Source: Burkholderiaceae bacterium
GTDB taxonomy: Bacteria; Pseudomonadota; Gammaproteobacteria; Burkholderiales; Burkholderiaceae_E
Reading direction: 5' to 3'
NCBI GenBank assembly: GCA_021463505.1
Contig: JAJTYR010000001.1
Span: 62,001-126,000, forward strand
DNA length: 64,000 bases
The position numbers and the translations under genes are program-made. Within the stretch, counting starts at the first letter, position 1. Every line of letters starts with the position of its first letter. Below the pieces are notes generated by a model. The model saw only the letters and a list, made by a program, of their open reading frames with translations, searched no databases and was not told the DNA's origin. This document shows, piece after piece, positions 20,322 through 29,594 of this stretch.

Positions 20322-21707
20322 ATGGCGCAGGAAAAATCCGTCGAAACCACCGGCCTGCTGGGCTGGATCGATCAGCGCTTCCCGCTGACGAAGCTCTGGA
20401 AGGAGCACCTGTCCGAGTACTACGCGCCGAAGAACTTCAACTTCTGGTACTTCTTCGGCTCGCTGGCGATGCTGGTGCTGGTGCTGCAGATTGCCACCGG
20501 CATCGTGCTGACCATGCACTACAAGCCCGACGCGGCGCAGGCCTTCGCGTCGGTCGAGTACATCATGCGCGACGTGCCGTGGGGCTGGCTGATCCGCTAC
20601 ATGCACTCCACCGGGGCGTCGGCGTTCTTCATCGTCGTCTACCTGCACATGTTCCGCGGGCTGCTCTACGGCTCGTACCGCAAGCCGCGCGAACTGGTCT
20701 GGATCTTCGGCTGCCTGATCTTCCTGGCGCTGATGGCCGAGGCCTTCATGGGCTACCTGCTGCCCTGGGGCCAGATGTCGTACTGGGGCGCGCAGGTGAT
20801 CGTCAACCTGTTTTCGGCGATCCCCTTCATCGGTCCCGACCTCGCCATCTGGATCCGCGGCGACTACGTGGTGGGCGACGCGACGCTGAACCGCTTCTTC
20901 TCGTTCCACGTGATCGCGGTGCCGCTGGTGCTGCTCGGGCTGGTCGTCGCGCACATCATCGCGCTGCACGAGGTGGGTTCGAACAACCCCGACGGCATCG
21001 AAATCAAGGCGAAGAAGGACGCACGCGGCATTCCGCTCGACGGCATCCCGTTCCATCCGTACTACACGGTGCACGACATCCTCGGCGTGGCCGTGTTCCT
21101 GATCGCGTTCTCCGCGGTGCTGTTTTTCGCGCCCGAGTTCGGCGGCTACTTCATCGAGTACAACAACTTCATCCCGGCCGACCCGCTGGTCACGCCGCCG
21201 CACATCGCGCCGGTCTGGTACTTCACGCCGTTCTACTCGATCCTGCGCGCGACCACCGAAGACTTCCTGCTGTGGTGGCTGATCCCGTTCCTGCTCGCAT
21301 TCACGCTGCTGGTGCTGGTGAGCGCGCGCAGCAGCCTGTCGAAGGCGATCGCCGTGGCCGTGGCGGTCGTGATGATCGGCGGCTTTTTCGTGGTCGACGC
21401 GAAATTCTGGGGCGTCGTGGCGATGGGCGCCTCGGTGATGATCCTGTTCGCGCTGCCCTGGATCGACCAGAGCCCGGCGCGCTCGATCCGCTACCGTCCG
21501 AAGTTCCACTGGTGGCTGTACGGGGTCTTCGTGGTGGTCTTCTTCGTGCTCGGCTACTTCGGCACGCTGTCGCCGTCGCCGGTGAACGAACTGTTCTCGA
21601 AGATCGGTACGCTGATCTATTTCGCGTTCTTCCTGCTGATGCCGTGGTGGAGCACGATGGGCACGTTCAAGCCGGCGCCCGAGCGCGTCACCTTCGCGGC
21701 GCATTGA
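20322..21707 (+). CDS. petB: cytochrome b subunit of the bc1 complex
   Basis: PetB is the eight-helix transmembrane di-heme cytochrome b with quinol-oxidising and quinone-reducing sites. The 461-residue protein has the heme-ligand helices (HSTGASAFFIVVYLHMFRG and SFHVIAVPLVLLGLVVAH), the LLPWGQMSYWGAQVI segment and the Qo-site PEF motif as APEFGGYF. It sits in the fixed petA-petB-petC order. Length is typical of proteobacteria with full-length cytochrome b. Confidence 0.97.
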   Translation: MAQEKSVETTGLLGWIDQRFPLTKLWKEHLSEYYAPKNFNFWYFFGSLAMLVLVLQIATGIVLTMHYKPDAAQAFASVEYIMRDVPWGWLIRYMHSTGASAFFIVVYLHMFRGLLYGSYRKPRELVWIFGCLIFLALMAEAFMGYLLPWGQMSYWGAQVIVNLFSAIPFIGPDLAIWIRGDYVVGDATLNRFFSFHVIAVPLVLLGLVVAHIIALHEVGSNNPDGIEIKAKKDARGIPLDGIPFHPYYTVHDILGVAVFLIAFSAVLFFAPEFGGYFIEYNNFIPADPLVTPPHIAPVWYFTPFYSILRATTEDFLLWWLIPFLLAFTLLVLVSARSSLSKAIAVAVAVVMIGGFFVVDAKFWGVVAMGASVMILFALPWIDQSPARSIRYRPKFHWWLYGVFVVVFFVLGYFGTLSPSPVNELFSKIGTLIYFAFFLLMPWWSTMGTFKPAPERVTFAAH

Positions 21708-21739
21708 GCGCACCCGGGGCACACGGAGCTGCACGGAAC

Positions 21740-22606
21740 ATGAAAAATCTCGTCAAGACCCTCGCGGGGCTCGTTGCGGCGCTCACGATCGGTGGCGCAT
21801 TCGCGGCCGGGGCCGGCTATCCGCTCGATCGCTTCCCCACCGACAAGCTCACGCAGCAGCCAGCGCTGCAGAATGGCGCGAAGCTGTTCGTCAACTACTG
21901 CCTGAACTGCCACGGCGCCGCGCTGATGCGCTACAACCGGCTGCACGACATCGGGCTCACCGACGACCAGATCAGGAAGAGCCTGCTGTTCAGCGGCGAG
22001 AAGGTCGGCGACCTGATGAAGGTCGCGATCCGGCCGGCCGACGCGAAGGAGTGGTTCGGCGCGCTGCCGCCCGACCTCTCGGTGATCGCACGCGCGCGTT
22101 CGTCGGGCGACGGCTCGGGAGCCGACTGGCTGTACACCTACCTGCGCACGTATTTCCGTGATTCCACCCGCCCGCAGGGCTGGAACAACGCCTTGTTCGA
22201 GAACGTCGGCATGCCGCACGTGTTCTGGGAACTGCAGGGCTCGCGCGGTGCGAAGCTCGAAGAGGTCAGGGAAGCGGTCGACGAGCAGACCGGGGAGTCG
22301 ATCGGCTTCACGAAGTCGGTCGTCACCTTCGACGCCGACGGAACGCGCACCGAGCAGACCGTAAAGCTCGAGGGCGCGAACCACCATCCGTCGCGCCACT
22401 GGACGCTGGGCGTCCCGACGGGCGGCAAGCTGTCGCAGGCCGGGTTCGACGACACCGTCGCCGACCTGGTCGCCTACGTCACCTACATGTCCGACCCGAC
22501 TGCGCAGACGCGCACGCGGCTCGGCGTCTGGGTGTTGCTGTTTCTCGGACTGTTCACGGTCTTTGCGTGGATGCTGAACCGCGAATACTGGAAAGACGTC
22601 AAATAG
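21740..22606 (+). CDS. petC: cytochrome c1 of the bc1 complex
   Basis: PetC is the periplasmic c-type heme subunit that passes electrons to soluble cytochrome c. The 288-residue precursor has a signal sequence, the heme-attachment CLNCH (Cys54, Cys57, His58), RYNRLHDIGLTDDQI, and a single C-terminal anchor helix (LGVWVLLFLGLFTVFAWML) followed by NREYWKDVK. A rho-independent terminator follows within 25 bp. Confidence 0.96.
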   Translation: MKNLVKTLAGLVAALTIGGAFAAGAGYPLDRFPTDKLTQQPALQNGAKLFVNYCLNCHGAALMRYNRLHDIGLTDDQIRKSLLFSGEKVGDLMKVAIRPADAKEWFGALPPDLSVIARARSSGDGSGADWLYTYLRTYFRDSTRPQGWNNALFENVGMPHVFWELQGSRGAKLEEVREAVDEQTGESIGFTKSVVTFDADGTRTEQTVKLEGANHHPSRHWTLGVPTGGKLSQAGFDDTVADLVAYVTYMSDPTAQTRTRLGVWVLLFLGLFTVFAWMLNREYWKDVK

Positions 22607-22627
22607 CCGTGCGGCGCCGACCCGATG

Positions 22628-22665
22628 CAGGGTGAGTCCGCCGCCGGGCTCACCCTGATTTTTTT
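22628..22665 (+). terminator. rho-independent terminator of petABC
   Basis: CAGGGTGAG at 22628-22636 pairs with CTCACCCTG at 22649-22657 across a 12-nt GC loop, followed by A and seven T residues (22659-22665). This is the clearest intrinsic terminator in the window; it ends petABC before sspA. Confidence 0.9.
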
Positions 22666-22698
22666 GATGCGGTACCCGGATTTTTCAGGAGCTCGACC

Positions 22699-23313
22699 AT
22701 GATGGTGCTGTATTCCGGCACGACCTGCCCGTTCTCGCAGCGCTGCCGTTTCGTGCTGTTCGAGAAGGGCATGGATTTCGAGATCCGCGACGTCGATCTC
22801 TACAACAAGCCCGAAGACATCTCGATCATGAACCCGTACGGCCAGGTGCCCATCCTGGTCGAGCGCGACCTGATCCTGTACGAGTCGAACATCATCAACG
22901 AGTACATCGACGAGCGCTTCCCGCACCCGCAGCTGATGCCCGCCGACCCGGTGATGCGCGCGCGCGCGCGGCTGTTCCTGTTCAACTTCGAACGCGAGCT
23001 GTTCGTGCACGTGCAGCAGCTCGAGCGCCGCGACCAGGCGCGCGACGCCTCGAAGACGATGGACAAGGCGCGCGCGCAGATCCGCGACCGGCTCACGCAG
23101 CTCACGCCGATCTTCATCAAGAACAAGTACATGCTCGGCGAGGATTTCTCGATGCTCGACGTGGCGATCGCGCCGCTGCTGTGGCGCCTCGACCACTACG
23201 GCATCGACATGCCCAAGACCGCGGCGCCGCTGCTGCGCTATGCCGAGCGCATCTTCTCGCGCCCGGCCTACATCGAGGCGCTGACGCCGTCCGAGAAGGT
23301 GATGCGACGCTGA
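22699..23313 (+). CDS. sspA: stringent starvation protein A (GST-fold)
   Basis: SspA is a glutathione S-transferase-fold, RNA polymerase-associated protein that acts in stress and stationary-phase regulation. The 204-residue protein has an N-terminal thioredoxin-like domain (LYSGTTCPFSQRCRFVLFEK; NPYGQVPILVERDL) and a helical C-terminal domain with MLGEDFSMLDVAIAPLLWRL. Its stop overlaps the sspB ATG. The petABC-sspA-sspB order is normal for betaproteobacteria. Confidence 0.94.
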   Translation: MMVLYSGTTCPFSQRCRFVLFEKGMDFEIRDVDLYNKPEDISIMNPYGQVPILVERDLILYESNIINEYIDERFPHPQLMPADPVMRARARLFLFNFERELFVHVQQLERRDQARDASKTMDKARAQIRDRLTQLTPIFIKNKYMLGEDFSMLDVAIAPLLWRLDHYGIDMPKTAAPLLRYAERIFSRPAYIEALTPSEKVMRR

Positions 23314-23996
23314 TGGCGGAGATCTCCACCAGGCCGTACCTGATCCGCGCACTCTACGAATGGTGCGCGGACAACGGCTACCGCCCCTACATCGCGGTGG
23401 CCGTCGACGAGCGTACCGTGGTGCCGCGCGAGTTCGTGCGCAACGGCGAGATCGTGCTCAACATCTCGGCTGCTGCGACCAACCGGCTCGTCATCGGCAA
23501 CGAGCTGCTCGAATTCGAGGCGCGCTTCAGCGGCGTGGCGCGCCAGGTGTCGATCCCGATCGAGAACGTCTCGGCGATCTTCGCGCAGGAGAACGGCCAC
23601 GGGATGGCCTTCGAGGCGCCGAAGACGGCAACGCCGGCCTCCGGAGCCGGCCCGGCATCCGGTGATGCGGGAGCCGGTGACGCGCGCAGCGGTGACGTAT
23701 CGGCCGTGGACGGATCCGGTGCGACCGCCCCTTTGGACGAAGGACACGACACGGGTGGCACGACGGCCCCTTCGGGCAACCGCACCCGCCGGCGGCCGAA
23801 GCTCGCGGCGGTGCCGGTCCCCGGCGAGCCGGCGGCGAAGTCCGCGCGTCGCAAGCCGCAGATCGCTGCGGTTCCCGCGGCGACGAAGAAGCGGCCGTCC
23901 GATGCGGCGACCGGTTCCGGCGAGACGCCCGGCGAAGACGACCCGGGCCCGGGCGCGACACCGTCGGGCAGGTCGCACCTGAAGCGGGTGAAGTAG
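23313..23996 (+). CDS. sspB: ClpXP specificity-enhancing factor SspB with long C-terminal tail
   Basis: SspB delivers ssrA-tagged proteins to ClpXP. The folded domain (about residues 1-110) carries STRPYLIRALYEWCADNGY, VPREFVRNGEIVLNISAAAT and FSGVARQVSIPIENVSAIFA. After it comes a roughly 110-residue low-complexity tail rich in Ala, Gly, Pro and Lys, longer than in E. coli SspB (165 residues total). The protein ends SHLKRVK, resembling the short ClpX-binding tail that ends LRVVK in E. coli. The tail may be a flexible tether; that is inference. Confidence 0.9.
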   Translation: MAEISTRPYLIRALYEWCADNGYRPYIAVAVDERTVVPREFVRNGEIVLNISAAATNRLVIGNELLEFEARFSGVARQVSIPIENVSAIFAQENGHGMAFEAPKTATPASGAGPASGDAGAGDARSGDVSAVDGSGATAPLDEGHDTGGTTAPSGNRTRRRPKLAAVPVPGEPAAKSARRKPQIAAVPAATKKRPSDAATGSGETPGEDDPGPGATPSGRSHLKRVK

Positions 23997-24049
23997 GCGG
24001 CGCGCGGCGGGCGTGCCGCAGGCGCGTTCGGCTACACTTTCCCGTCCCG

Positions 24050-24122
24050 GCCGGCTTAGCTCAGCAGGTAGAGCAACCGCCTTGTAAGCGGTAGGTCGCC
24101 CGTTCGAGTCGGGCAGCCGGCA
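24050..24122 (+). tRNA. tRNA-Thr (anticodon UGU)
   Basis: The 73-nt cloverleaf has a 7-bp acceptor stem (GCCGGCT with AGCCGGC), a D arm with AGCTCAGCAGGTAGAGC, an anticodon stem ACCGC/GCGGT with loop CTTGTAA giving anticodon TGT, and a T arm GCCCG-TTCGAGT-CGGGC. The discriminator is A and a full CCA is not encoded. A TACACT at 24033-24038 is a plausible -10. The gene lies at the junction of conserved backbone and accessory catabolic genes. Confidence 0.95.
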
Positions 24123-24203
24123 CCGGAATCCTCTCGAAAACCGATTCGCCCGCGGGTGCTGTTCCAGTGGCCGGGCTCTGCCGAGAGCGCTCCGACGCGC
24201 CGA

Positions 24204-24656
24204 TCAGGTGCCCAGCGGCCGGTAGGCGATCGCCTTGATCTCGATCAGCAGGTGCGGGTGCGGCAACTGGTGCACCGCCACCGTGGTGCGCGTGGGGCCG
24301 TCGAAGCCGAAGAACTCGCCGTAGACCTCGTTGTAGCCGCCGAAATCGTTCATGTTGACGAGGAAGGCGCCGATCTCCACCACGTCGGCCAGGCTGGCGC
24401 CCATGCTGGCCAGGATGTCGGCGATGTTCTCGATCACGGCCCGGGTCTGCGCGCGGATGTCGAGTCGGACCGTACCCATCGCGTCGACCTCGGCGCCGAC
24501 GAAGCTGTTGTCGGGCCGGCGCGAACTGGTGCCGGAAACGAAGAGGAAGTCCCCGGCGCGCTTGACGTGGGGAAACCTGCCACGTGGTGTCGCCTTGCCC
24601 TGGACCAGTCGGGCCTCGGTCTGCGTCGCGGGCGTGTTCGCCGGGTCGCGGGTCAT
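24204..24656 (-). CDS. amnD: 2-aminomuconate deaminase (RidA/YjgF fold)
   Basis: This 150-residue RidA-superfamily protein probably hydrolyses 2-aminomuconate to 4-oxalocrotonate and ammonia. Sequence marks are [38 protein letters not shown], the [20 protein letters not shown] helix-strand and [15 protein letters not shown]. The specific function rests on context: the gene is last in a dehydrogenase-hydratase-decarboxylase-deaminase operon whose order resembles the amn genes of 2-aminophenol degraders. ATG 24656 overlaps the preceding stop. A generic RidA imine deaminase is the alternative. Confidence 0.8.
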   Translation of the reverse strand: MTRDPANTPATQTEARLVQGKATPRGRFPHVKRAGDFLFVSGTSSRRPDNSFVGAEVDAMGTVRLDIRAQTRAVIENIADILASMGASLADVVEIGAFLVNMNDFGGYNEVYGEFFGFDGPTRTTVAVHQLPHPHLLIEIKAIAYRPLGT

Positions 24657-25444
24657 GAGGCGTCCTTTGCGACCGAGAACGATACGCAGCCCAGATGCTG
24701 CATCTCGCAGCGCACGTGCATGCCGGGCGCCAGCGCAACGGCCGAAGTGGCGCTGCCGGCCATCACCAGTGTGCCCGCGTCGAGGCGTTCGCCGGCGGCT
24801 GCGGCGAGGCGCGCGGCCGCCACGAGGGCGCGGATCGGGTGGCCGAGCAGGGCGGCGGTGCTGCCGACCTCGGCCGGGCGGCCGTTCACGGTCAGCACCA
24901 GGCCGAGATTCGAGAAGTCGATGCCGGGATCGTGCCAGCTGCCGACGACCAGGCCGCTGGAGGAGGCGTTGTCGGCCACGACATCGGTGAGCGTGAACCT
25001 GAAGTTCTCGTAACGCGAGTCGATCAGTTCGATCGCCGGGGCGATCGCTTCGACGGCGTCGAGCGCTTCCATCGGCGTCACCAGGCCGGCGAGCGGCTTG
25101 CCCAGCAGGAAACACAGTTCGGGCTCGCAGCGCGGGTGCACGTAGTCGGTGACGCGCACCGTGCCGCCTTCCTCGATGAGCATGTCGGAGCTGAGCCGGC
25201 CCCAGATCATGTCGGTGAGCCCCATCTGCGCCATCTTCGCGCGGCTGGTGAAGCCCATCTTCACGCCGATGCGGCGGTGGCCCCTCGCAAGGCGCCGGGC
25301 CACGAGGGCGCGCTGCACCGCGTAGGCGCTGTCGGGTGTCAGGCCGTCGGCTGCCGTGTGTTGTGGCACGGCGCACGCGTGCCGTGCCGCGTCGTCCAGG
25401 CGTGCCGCCAGTCGTTCGATCTGCGGTTCGATCCGTGCTTTCAT
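24653..25444 (-). CDS. amnE: 4-oxalocrotonate (2-oxo-3-hexenedioate) decarboxylase
   Basis: This 263-residue member of the fumarylacetoacetase-like hydratase/decarboxylase family decarboxylates 4-oxalocrotonate to 2-oxopent-4-enoate. It shows [20 protein letters not shown], the metal-site region [24 protein letters not shown] and [13 protein letters not shown]. It is a paralog of the hydratase encoded just upstream; the KMGFTS versus KIGLTS difference and the order in the operon separate the two roles. Assignment between decarboxylase and hydratase is by family resemblance and position. Confidence 0.78.
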   Translation of the reverse strand: MKARIEPQIERLAARLDDAARHACAVPQHTAADGLTPDSAYAVQRALVARRLARGHRRIGVKMGFTSRAKMAQMGLTDMIWGRLSSDMLIEEGGTVRVTDYVHPRCEPELCFLLGKPLAGLVTPMEALDAVEAIAPAIELIDSRYENFRFTLTDVVADNASSSGLVVGSWHDPGIDFSNLGLVLTVNGRPAEVGSTAALLGHPIRALVAAARLAAAAGERLDAGTLVMAGSATSAVALAPGMHVRCEMQHLGCVSFSVAKDAS

Positions 25445-25454
25445 GGGAGACTCC

Positions 25455-26258
25455 TCACGCTGCCGAGCCGAAGACCGCGCGCACGCTGCCCAGGCCCTCG
25501 ATGCGCGCTTCGAACACGTCACCGGCCTGCACGGCGACCATCGGCCCCAGCGCTCCGGTGAGTATGGTGTCGCCCGCGCGCAGCGGCTGTCCCAGGCGCA
25601 CCATCGTGCGCGCCAGCCATGCCGCGGCATTGAGCGGGTGGCCCAGGCATGCGGCGCCCACGCCGAAGGAGAGCGGTTCGCCGGCGCGCTCCATCACCAT
25701 GCCGGCCAGCCGCAGCTCCACGGCGTCGAGCTTCATTGGCCGGTGGCCCAGCACGTAGGCGCCGGCCGAGGCGTTGTCCGCCACGGTGTCGACGAAGCGG
25801 ATGTTCCAGCCGGCGATGCGGCTGCACACCACCTCGATGGCCGGAACGACGTAGGCGGTGGCGCGAATCAGTTCGGCCGGCGTCAGGCCGTCCTCGGTCA
25901 GATCGCGTTCGAGCACCAGGGCGACCTCGGCCTCCACCTTGGGTTGCATCATCTGTCGCCAGGCGATCTCCTCGCCATCGCCGTAAGCCATGTCGGCGAA
26001 CAGCATGCCGTAATCGGGCTCGTCCACGCCCAACTGCCTCTGCACGCTGGCGGAAGTGAGTCCGATCTTGCGGCCGACCAGCCGGCGTCCCTGGGCGACC
26101 CAGCGCTCCGTGTTGAGGCTTTGCACGGCGTAGGCGGCATCGGTGCCCGCATCGGCGAGCAACTCGCGCACCGGAACGCAGGGCGCGCCCGTGGTGTGCG
26201 CCTGCATCAGCAGGTCGGCTGCCTGGAGGACCGCGCCTGAATGGGTGTTTGCCGTCAT
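25455..26258 (-). CDS. amnF: 2-oxopent-4-enoate hydratase
   Basis: This enzyme hydrates 2-oxopent-4-enoate to 4-hydroxy-2-oxovalerate. The 267-residue protein has [48 protein letters not shown] and [19 protein letters not shown], as in MhpD/DmpE. The ATG at 26258 overlaps the stop of the aldehyde dehydrogenase, and 10 bp separate it from the decarboxylase gene. In characterised meta pathways hydratase and decarboxylase form a complex that channels the unstable dienol. Confidence 0.82.
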   Translation of the reverse strand: MTANTHSGAVLQAADLLMQAHTTGAPCVPVRELLADAGTDAAYAVQSLNTERWVAQGRRLVGRKIGLTSASVQRQLGVDEPDYGMLFADMAYGDGEEIAWRQMMQPKVEAEVALVLERDLTEDGLTPAELIRATAYVVPAIEVVCSRIAGWNIRFVDTVADNASAGAYVLGHRPMKLDAVELRLAGMVMERAGEPLSFGVGAACLGHPLNAAAWLARTMVRLGQPLRAGDTILTGALGPMVAVQAGDVFEARIEGLGSVRAVFGSAA

Positions 26259-27727
26259 GCGCGCTCCTCCTGTTCGATGCGGATGCACACGTTGGTGAGT
26301 TCGGAGTAGAAGTTCATCGAATGCACACCGCCTTCGCGGCCGATGCCTGAAAGACCGCTGCCGCCGAACGGGGTTCGAAGGTCGCGCAGGAACCACGTGT
26401 TGACCCACGCGAGGCCGACCTTCATGGCCTGCGAGACGCGGTGTGCACGGTTCAGGCTGGTGGTCCAGATGCTGGCGGCCAGGCCGTAGGGTGTGCTGTT
26501 CGCCCGCCGGATCACCTCGGATTCGGTGTCGAAAGGCGCGACGTGGCAGATCGGGCCGAAGATCTCTTCGGTGATGCAGCGTGCGTCGTCCGGCAGGCCG
26601 GCGATCACTGTGGGCTCGACCCAGAAGCCGTTGTCGCGCGCGTCGCCGAATTCCGGTACGCCGCCACCGGCCACGATGGTGGCGCCCTCGTCGCGCGCCA
26701 GCGCGTAGTAGCCCAGCACCTTGTCGCGGTGCTCGGCCGAGATCAGCGGCCCCATCGTGGTGGCGCTGTCGGAGGGCCAGCCCAGGCGCAGCGTCGCGAT
26801 GCGCGCGGACAGGGCGCCGACGAAGCGCTCGTACAACGGGCGCTCCACGAACACGCGCTCGGTGCACAGGCAGACCTGTCCGCTGTTCAGGTACAGCGCG
26901 CGCATCATCCCGTCCAGTGTGCGCTCGAAGTCGCAGTCGGCGAAGATGATCGCGGCGTTCTTGCCGCCGAGCTCGAACGACACCGGTTTCACGTGCTCGG
27001 CCGCCGCGCGCATGATGGTGCTGCCGGTGCGCGACTCGCCGGTGAAGGTGATCGCGTCGATACCGTGATTCGTCGTGATGAACTCGCCGGCCGAACCGGG
27101 GCCGAAGCCGTGCACGAGATTGAACGCACCGGCCGGCACGCCCACCGTGTCCATCACCTCGGCCAGCAGGGTGGCGGTGCCCGGCGTTTCCTCCGAAGGC
27201 TTGCACACGACGGCGTTGCCGCAGGCCAGCGCCGGTGCGACTTTCCAGGTGAGCAGCAGCAGCGGCAGGTTCCACGGCGAGATCACGCCGACCACGCCGA
27301 GCGGCTTGCGCACCGTGTAATTCAGCGCCTGCGCGCCGTCGTCCAGTTCGGTCTGGAAGGCCTCCAGCGGCAGGGTCTTCAGCACGTCGGCAAACACGCG
27401 GAAGTTGGCCGCCCCGCGCGGCACGTCGACGTTGCGCGCCAGCGATATCGGTTTGCCGGTGTCGGCCACCTCTGCCGCCAGGAAGTCGTCGAAGCGACGT
27501 TCGATCTCGGCGGCCACCCGGTACAGCAGCGCGGCGCGCTCGGTGTTGCGCATTGCACCCCACGCGCCGTCGACCGCGCGCCGACCGGCCGCGATCGCGG
27601 CGTCGACCGTCGCGCGGTCGGCCTCGTGCACCTCGGCCACGACGGAGCCGTCCACCGGATTCACGTCGTCGAAGCGGCGGTCCGACTCGACGAAGCGGCC
27701 GTCGACATAGTTGCGAAGTTGTTTCAT
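26255..27727 (-). CDS. amnC: 2-aminomuconic / 2-hydroxymuconic semialdehyde dehydrogenase
   Basis: This 490-residue NAD-dependent aldehyde dehydrogenase shows [37 protein letters not shown], the catalytic glutamate in [12 protein letters not shown] and the cysteine region [15 protein letters not shown]. The [21 protein letters not shown]-terminal block is typical of the muconic semialdehyde group (DmpC, XylG, AmnC). It is first in the minus-strand operon. Presence of the deaminase downstream favours the amino over the hydroxy substrate; that choice is inferred. Confidence 0.85.
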   Translation of the reverse strand: MKQLRNYVDGRFVESDRRFDDVNPVDGSVVAEVHEADRATVDAAIAAGRRAVDGAWGAMRNTERAALLYRVAAEIERRFDDFLAAEVADTGKPISLARNVDVPRGAANFRVFADVLKTLPLEAFQTELDDGAQALNYTVRKPLGVVGVISPWNLPLLLLTWKVAPALACGNAVVCKPSEETPGTATLLAEVMDTVGVPAGAFNLVHGFGPGSAGEFITTNHGIDAITFTGESRTGSTIMRAAAEHVKPVSFELGGKNAAIIFADCDFERTLDGMMRALYLNSGQVCLCTERVFVERPLYERFVGALSARIATLRLGWPSDSATTMGPLISAEHRDKVLGYYALARDEGATIVAGGGVPEFGDARDNGFWVEPTVIAGLPDDARCITEEIFGPICHVAPFDTESEVIRRANSTPYGLAASIWTTSLNRAHRVSQAMKVGLAWVNTWFLRDLRTPFGGSGLSGIGREGGVHSMNFYSELTNVCIRIEQEERA

Positions 27728-27816
27728 CTCGTGCCCGATTCCCGTGTCATTGATTCGTCGCTACAGCAGCCGCACCACCGCCGCACCGCTTCCGTACGTC
27801 AGCACAGACCAGACAT

Positions 27817-27855
27817 ATACGTATCATCGATCACTATCATATACGACGTATACGT
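27817..27855. promoter_or_regulatory. palindromic operator candidates upstream of amnC
   Basis: Two palindromes, ATACGTAT at 27817-27824 and ACGTATACGT at 27846-27855, lie in an AT-rich patch between the divergent amnC and marR-type genes. They share the ACGTAT core with a third copy at 28022-28029. Their position over the presumed amnC promoter suggests binding sites of the MarR regulator. Confidence 0.55.
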
Positions 27856-27958
27856 TTTGAATTTCGGATAGTCTAGAAACGATGAACCGTGAAGTCAAGA
27901 CGACGACCCAGCGATTTCTCTAGGGTAATTCACCAGTGATGATGGTGATCAAAGCTGG

Positions 27959-27987
27959 TTGACAGCGCCTGGATTCGGATTTATAAA
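27959..27987 (+). promoter_or_regulatory. near-consensus sigma-70 promoter for the MarR-type gene
   Basis: TTGACA at 27959-27964 and TATAAA at 27982-27987 are separated by exactly 17 bp, 67 bp before the MarR-type ATG. It is one of the strongest promoters visible. The third palindrome (28022-28029) falls about 30 bp downstream, where a bound repressor would block elongation or initiation. The surrounding 326-bp gap (27728-28053) holds no gene. Confidence 0.8.
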
Positions 27988-28021
27988 CTAACGTAATCGC
28001 CGTTGTCTGTTGATGATATAA

Positions 28022-28029
28022 ATACGTAT
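28022..28029. promoter_or_regulatory. third ATACGTAT palindrome
   Basis: A perfect 8-bp palindrome identical to that at 27817-27824 sits in the 5' leader of the MarR-type gene, consistent with autoregulation. Confidence 0.5.
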
Positions 28030-28053
28030 GAGTACAATTTGGCATGATGGGTC

Positions 28054-28620
28054 ATGCAATCCTCGGTGGAAGCGCGCGTGACGATGGCAGGCAGGCGCAG
28101 CGGTGTCCCCGCCGAGGCGGCCGCCGCCGAATCGGCGGATGCGCGCACGGTCATTTCGGCACGTTCGCGCATGATTCTCGATCACTTCCGTCTTCCCGAC
28201 GTCTGCAGTCACCTGCTGCGCCGCGCACATTTCTCGGCAGAGGAGTTGTTCGCCCGCGAGTTCGCGCAGGAGTCGATCACCCCGCGGCAGAAGGCCGCCC
28301 TGGTGATTCTCTATCAGCAGCCCGGGTTGAGCCAGAACGCGCTGGCGGCCCAGCTGCACATGGACCGCAACACGGTGGCGGAGATGGTCAAGCGCCTGGC
28401 CGCGAGTGGCCTGATCCGGCGAGTGCCGGCCCGGACGGACAAGCGCGCCTACGAACTCTTCCTGGCATCGGACGGCGCGGCTCTGCTCGATCGCGTGATG
28501 CCGCGCGACATCCTGGTCGAGCAGATGATGCTGGAGCGCCTGCCGGTGGAATACCGCCCTCTGTTCCTGAAATGCCTGCGCCTGCTGGCCGAAGAAACCT
28601 CCGACATACTCAAACCCTGA
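28054..28620 (+). CDS. MarR-family transcriptional regulator
   Basis: This 188-residue winged-helix regulator is likely the effector-responsive repressor of the divergent aminomuconate operons. The DNA-binding region is seen in [40 protein letters not shown] and the wing [15 protein letters not shown]. The N-terminal 40 residues are a non-conserved alanine-rich extension; ATG 28084 is an alternative start. It lies between amnC and the downstream aldolase genes, which it may also precede in one transcript (17-bp gap). The effector is unknown. Confidence 0.85.
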   Translation: MQSSVEARVTMAGRRSGVPAEAAAAESADARTVISARSRMILDHFRLPDVCSHLLRRAHFSAEELFAREFAQESITPRQKAALVILYQQPGLSQNALAAQLHMDRNTVAEMVKRLAASGLIRRVPARTDKRAYELFLASDGAALLDRVMPRDILVEQMMLERLPVEYRPLFLKCLRLLAEETSDILKP

Positions 28621-28636
28621 AAGCGGGATCGAACCC

Positions 28637-29578
28637 ATGACGTACGCACTGAAGGCCGCGATCATTGGCAGCGGCAACATCGGCACCGACCTGATGATCA
28701 AGATCCTGCGCCACGGCCGCCACGTGAAGATGGGGGCGATGGTCGGCATCGATCCCGCTTCCGACGGCCTGGCGCGTGCCGCGCGCATGGGCGTGGTCAC
28801 GACCCACGAGGGTGTGGAAGGCCTCGTCCGCCTGGACGCGTTTGCCGACATCGATCTCGTCTTCGACGCCACCAGCGCCGGCGCCCACGTCGGGAACGAC
28901 GCCTTCCTGCGCGCGAGAAAACCCGGAATTCGCCTGATCGACCTGACGCCGGCGGCGATCGGTCCCTACTGCATCCCGGTCGTCAACGGCGACGCGCACC
29001 TCGACGCACCCAACGTGAACATGGTCACCTGCGGCGGCCAGGCCACCATTCCCATGGTGGCCGCCGTCAGCCGCGTGGCCAGGGTCCACTACGCGGAGAT
29101 CGTCGCCTCCATCTCCAGCAGGAGTGCCGGCCCCGGCACCCGGGCCAACATCGACGAGTTCACCGAAACCACGGCACGTGCCATCGAGTCCACCGGAGGC
29201 GCCGCCAGGGGCAAGGCCATCATCGTGCTCAATCCGGCCGAGCCGCCGCTGATCATGCGCGACACCGTCTATACGCTCAGTGAACCGGTTGCCGAAGAGG
29301 CAATCGTCGAATCGATCGCCAGGATGGCCGAGGCCGTCCGGGCCTACGTTCCCGGCTACCGGCTCAAGCAGGCCGTGCAGTTCGACCGCATCGACGGCAT
29401 TCGCATCCCGGGCGTGGGCAACCGGATGTCCGGCCTGAAGACCTCCGTCTTTCTCGAAGTCGAAGGCGCGGCCCATTACCTGCCCGCGTACGCGGGCAAC
29501 CTCGACATCATGACGAGCGCCGCGCTGCGCACCGCCGAGAAGATGGCCGAGCGCATGCTGCAGGCCGCGGCGGCCTGA
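28637..29578 (+). CDS. mhpF: acetaldehyde dehydrogenase (acylating)
   Basis: It converts acetaldehyde, NAD and CoA to acetyl-CoA and partners the following aldolase with direct channelling. The 313-residue protein has the Rossmann start [31 protein letters not shown], the catalytic cysteine in [13 protein letters not shown], and [20 protein letters not shown]. It corresponds to DmpF/BphJ/AmnH. ATG 28637 lies 17 bp after the MarR-type stop. Confidence 0.92.
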   Translation: MTYALKAAIIGSGNIGTDLMIKILRHGRHVKMGAMVGIDPASDGLARAARMGVVTTHEGVEGLVRLDAFADIDLVFDATSAGAHVGNDAFLRARKPGIRLIDLTPAAIGPYCIPVVNGDAHLDAPNVNMVTCGGQATIPMVAAVSRVARVHYAEIVASISSRSAGPGTRANIDEFTETTARAIESTGGAARGKAIIVLNPAEPPLIMRDTVYTLSEPVAEEAIVESIARMAEAVRAYVPGYRLKQAVQFDRIDGIRIPGVGNRMSGLKTSVFLEVEGAAHYLPAYAGNLDIMTSAALRTAEKMAERMLQAAAA

Positions 29579-29594
29579 AGGGGAGCACGAACTC

